DNA of 16,693 nt from Bacteroidales bacterium (GTDB lineage Bacteria > Bacteroidota > Bacteroidia > Bacteroidales > UBA4181): the NCBI GenBank assembly GCA_031259205.1, contig JAIRLS010000214.1, positions 1 through 16,693 on the forward strand, in the 5' to 3' direction. Numbering within the stretch: position 1 is the first letter of the stretch; every line of letters begins with the position of its first letter. A model generated the notes under the pieces. It saw only the letters and a list, made by a program, of their open reading frames with translations, had not been told where the DNA came from and did not search any database. A program made the position numbers and the translations under genes. This document shows positions 15,012 through 16,693 of this stretch, one piece after another.

Positions 15012-16259
15012 TCAGTCGTCGATATTGTGAATCACCAGGCCGCTACGCAGTTTCGGCTCAAACCATGTTGTTTTGGGCGGCATGATATTTCCCGAGTCGG
15101 CAATGTCAATCAGTTGCTTCATGCTGACGGGGTACAAGGCAAAAGCAGCGGCCATTTCGCCCGAATCGACCTTGCGCCTGAGTTCGTTCAGTCCGCGTAT
15201 TCCTCCCACGAAATCAATCCGTTTGGAATGGCGCAAGTCGGTAATATTCAGTAGAGGAGCGAGTACCCAATCGGTGAGGACAGTCACATCCAGACAGCCG
15301 ATGGGATCGTTATCGTTGTAAGTTCCCGGCAAGGCTTTCAGGGCATACCATTTTCCGCCGAGGTACATGCCAAATTCGTGTGGCGCCGAAGGACGATATT
15401 CCGCCGTTCCTTTGCACTCAACCTTAAAACTCCGCGACAGCGCCGCCAGAAAGTCACTTTCGGAATAGCCGTTCAAATCTTTCACAACACGGTTGTAGTC
15501 GAAGATTTTCAGTTGCCGGTCGGGAAAGTGAACGGCCAGAAAAAAGTTGTATTCTTCTTTGCCGGTGTGATTTGGGGCGGCATGCCGTCGTTCAAGCCCG
15601 ACGCCGGCTGCGGCAGCTGTCCGGTGATGTCCGTCGGCGACATAGGTGTAAGGCACAGCCGCAAACAGGTCTATCAACCTGTCGATGGTCGGTTGATGGT
15701 CGATCACCCAGAAACGGTGTCCGATACCGTCTTCGGCGGTGAAATCATACTCAGGGACTGTGGCGGTTTGCTTTTCCACAATGGCGTCGATCTCTGCTAC
15801 GGAAGGATACGTGAAAAAGACAGGTTCGTAATTTAATTTGCTTGTGCGGATATGATTCCGGCGGTCTTCCTCCTTGTCGGGGCGCGTCAATTCATGCTTG
15901 CGGATGACATTGTTCAGGTAGTCGTCTACGGAAGCGCATCCCACGATGCCATACTGTGTCCGTTTGTCCATCGTTTGTGCATAGATGTACAGTTTCTCGC
16001 ACTCGTCGGTGAAGAAAACGCCGTCTGCCAGCATTTTACGGAAGGCGGCATTGCCTTTTGCATATACTTCCGGCGTGTGTTCGTCTGTCGTTTCGGGCAG
16101 GTCGATCTCCGGTTTTATCACATGCAGGAATGACAAAGGATTTCCCGCCGCCTCTGTTGCCGCTTCCGCGCGGTTAAGCACATCGTAAGGGCGCGAAGCA
16201 ATTTCGGCGACATGTTCCCTTACCGGTCGTATCCCTTTGAAAGCCTTTAATACAGCCAT
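15012..16259 (-). CDS. DUF1015 family protein
   Basis: A 415-residue DUF1015 protein. It opens with AVLKAFKGIRPV and has ASRPYDVLN (21-29), KHELTRPDKEEDR (121-133) and YVADGHHRTAAA (206-217), all strongly conserved in the family. The family has no settled function. In many genomes it lies next to serA and serC of serine synthesis, but here it precedes holB. It is predicted to be cytoplasmic. The frame is open to an ATG at 16295; I chose the ATG at 16259 because the family starts there and the longer start overlaps the -7 element. It is first in a two-gene operon with holB, separated by 5 bp. Confidence 0.9.
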   Translation of the reverse strand: MAVLKAFKGIRPVREHVAEIASRPYDVLNRAEAATEAAGNPLSFLHVIKPEIDLPETTDEHTPEVYAKGNAAFRKMLADGVFFTDECEKLYIYAQTMDKRTQYGIVGCASVDDYLNNVIRKHELTRPDKEEDRRNHIRTSKLNYEPVFFTYPSVAEIDAIVEKQTATVPEYDFTAEDGIGHRFWVIDHQPTIDRLIDLFAAVPYTYVADGHHRTAAAAGVGLERRHAAPNHTGKEEYNFFLAVHFPDRQLKIFDYNRVVKDLNGYSESDFLAALSRSFKVECKGTAEYRPSAPHEFGMYLGGKWYALKALPGTYNDNDPIGCLDVTVLTDWVLAPLLNITDLRHSKRIDFVGGIRGLNELRRKVDSGEMAAAFALYPVSMKQLIDIADSGNIMPPKTTWFEPKLRSGLVIHNIDD

Positions 16260-16292
16260 AATCGACAATTCTTTTTGTGAATAAACAGATGG

Positions 16293-16318
16293 CAAAGATA
16301 AGCATAATTCAATTGAAT
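16293..16318 (-). promoter_or_regulatory. -7 element with adjacent palindrome, DUF1015-holB operon
   Basis: TATCTTTG (16300-16293, minus strand) matches the Bacteroidota -7 consensus and lies 33 bp before the ATG at 16259. Directly upstream, ATTCAATTGAAT (16307-16318) is a perfect 12-bp palindrome in the spacer between the -7 and expected -33 positions, where a repressor operator could sit. No clear TTTG is present at -33. The promoter is likely; the operator is speculative. Confidence 0.45.
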
Positions 16319-16338
16319 GAAAAATGAGAAAAAAAGGT

Positions 16339-16364
16339 GGCTAAATCTTTTTTTGAGGCGCTAT
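16339..16364 (+). repeat. 26-bp dispersed intergenic repeat, copy 3
   Basis: GGCTAAATC, seven T, then GAGGCGCTAT, identical to copy 2 and in the same orientation as both others. It is 38 bp upstream of the DUF1015 -7 element. That is close to copy 1's position 40 bp upstream of the wbp promoter, although copy 2 has no promoter near it. Confidence 0.8.
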
Positions 16365-16462
16365 GGGTCAACGGACTGTTCCATCCGTGTTTTGTTCCTG
16401 CTTTCTTCCTATCCCTCTTAAAAGTCCTGTAAAGGACATTCCGCATTCTCCAAAGCGCTTTT

Positions 16463-16531
16463 AGACGCACGCCGTGCGTCTCTACATTCGTGCATTCGTG
16501 CATCTGAGAGACGCACGCCGTGCGTCTCTAC
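16463..16531. repeat. Two 23-bp palindromic units with a 23-bp spacer (REP-like)
   Basis: The unit AGACGCACG-C-CGTGCGTCT followed by CTAC occurs at 16463-16485 and again, identically, at 16509-16531. The second copy is preceded by GAG, making a perfect 21-bp palindrome at 16508-16528. The 23-bp spacer begins with a tandem 8-mer, ATTCGTGC twice (16486-16501). Nine T follow shortly after the second copy, so it could also terminate plus-strand transcripts, although no plus-strand gene lies just upstream. The form resembles repetitive extragenic palindromes. Confidence 0.7.
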
Positions 16532-16550
16532 GGTTTTTTTTTCAAAAATA

Positions 16551-16581
16551 TTTGCCGAATAATTTTTTTATTGTATATTTG
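16551..16581 (+). promoter_or_regulatory. Bacteroidota-type promoter for the right-edge gene
   Basis: TTTG (16551-16554), a 19-bp spacer, then TATATTTG (16574-16581) is an exact match to the consensus. Transcription should start near 16588, about 18 nt before the ATG at 16606. Confidence 0.8.
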
Positions 16582-16605
16582 CCTGTTCATTTTTTCATTC
16601 AAACC

Positions 16606-16693
16606 ATGAAAACCATCTTCGATTTATATCGAAAAATATCTAAAAAAAGGACGATTTTTAATCAATTAAAATCATCTCACAAGCCGCTAAAGG
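16606..16693 (+). CDS. Start of a protein of unknown function (runs off right edge)
   Basis: The frame from ATG 16606 stays open to the window end and gives 29 residues starting MKTIFDLYRKISKKRTIF. It is lysine-rich, without a signal peptide or motif that I recognise. It is supported mainly by the consensus promoter 25 bp upstream and by the lack of any alternative gene here. Function cannot be assigned from so little sequence. Confidence 0.55.
   Translation, partial: MKTIFDLYRKISKKRTIFNQLKSSHKPLK

Larger units (their letters stand above)
16319..16605. other. Divergent intergenic region at right edge
   Basis: This stretch lies between the DUF1015 promoter and the plus-strand gene starting at 16606. 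It contains copy 3 of the 26-bp repeat, a small hairpin GTCCT-GTAA-AGGAC (16424-16437), two copies of a 23-bp palindromic unit (16463-16531), nine T (16534-16542) and a strong plus-strand promoter. I see no convincing coding sequence here; the possible minus-strand frame at 16309-16503 runs through the repeats. Confidence 0.6.

Noticed and set aside
16309..16503. Minus-strand 64-codon frame at the right edge
   Set aside because: It runs through both repeat families and over the DUF1015 promoter; its sequence is explained by the repeats.
16463..16531. CRISPR-like pattern of two 23-bp repeats with a 23-bp spacer
   Set aside because: There are only two units, each a perfect palindrome, the spacer contains its own tandem 8-mer, and no cas gene is present.

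Overview
This window looks like a chromosomal segment from a Bacteroidota bacterium, probably order Bacteroidales. The evidence is the promoters (TTTG, a spacer of about 19-20 bp, then TAnnTTTG), the DUF3822-rsmD gene pair, and the proteins' resemblance to Bacteroidales families. Genus and species cannot be read from the sequence.

Left region (1-5653, all minus strand, transcribed right to left): a surface-polysaccharide operon. wbpA, wbpE, wbpD and wbpB are linked by 1-4 base stop/start overlaps. They form the complete enzyme set that makes UDP-2,3-diacetamido-2,3-dideoxy-glucuronic acid from UDP-GlcNAc. They are followed by an LpxD-like N-acyltransferase, a PIG-L/LmbE-type deacetylase and the start of an acyl carrier protein that runs off the left edge. 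The last three suggest that a sugar amine is deacetylated and re-acylated from an ACP. That chemistry is an inference and is the most interesting idea in the window. A good promoter at 5792-5823 and a leader of about 130 nt with mutually exclusive hairpins precede wbpA.

Middle region (6120-9594): a minus-strand operon encodes a membrane-anchored protein of unknown function, DUF3822 and RsmD (16S rRNA m2G966 methyltransferase). A RecD-like SF1 helicase is divergent on the plus strand. The two units share an 82-bp intergenic region with back-to-back -7 elements.

Right region (9902-16259, minus strand): two housekeeping units. The first is a long-chain acyl-CoA synthetase, a secreted alpha/beta-hydrolase esterase and ribD (riboflavin synthesis). 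The second is a DUF1015 protein followed by holB (DNA polymerase III delta prime). A new plus-strand gene with a textbook promoter starts at 16606 and leaves the window.

Non-coding structure: a 26-bp sequence occurs three times in the same orientation, once in each of the three large intergenic gaps (5863, 9657, 16339), with only one variable base. A second repeat, a 23-bp unit built on a perfect palindrome, occurs twice at 16463-16531. I see no tRNA, rRNA, CRISPR array, transposase or phage gene.
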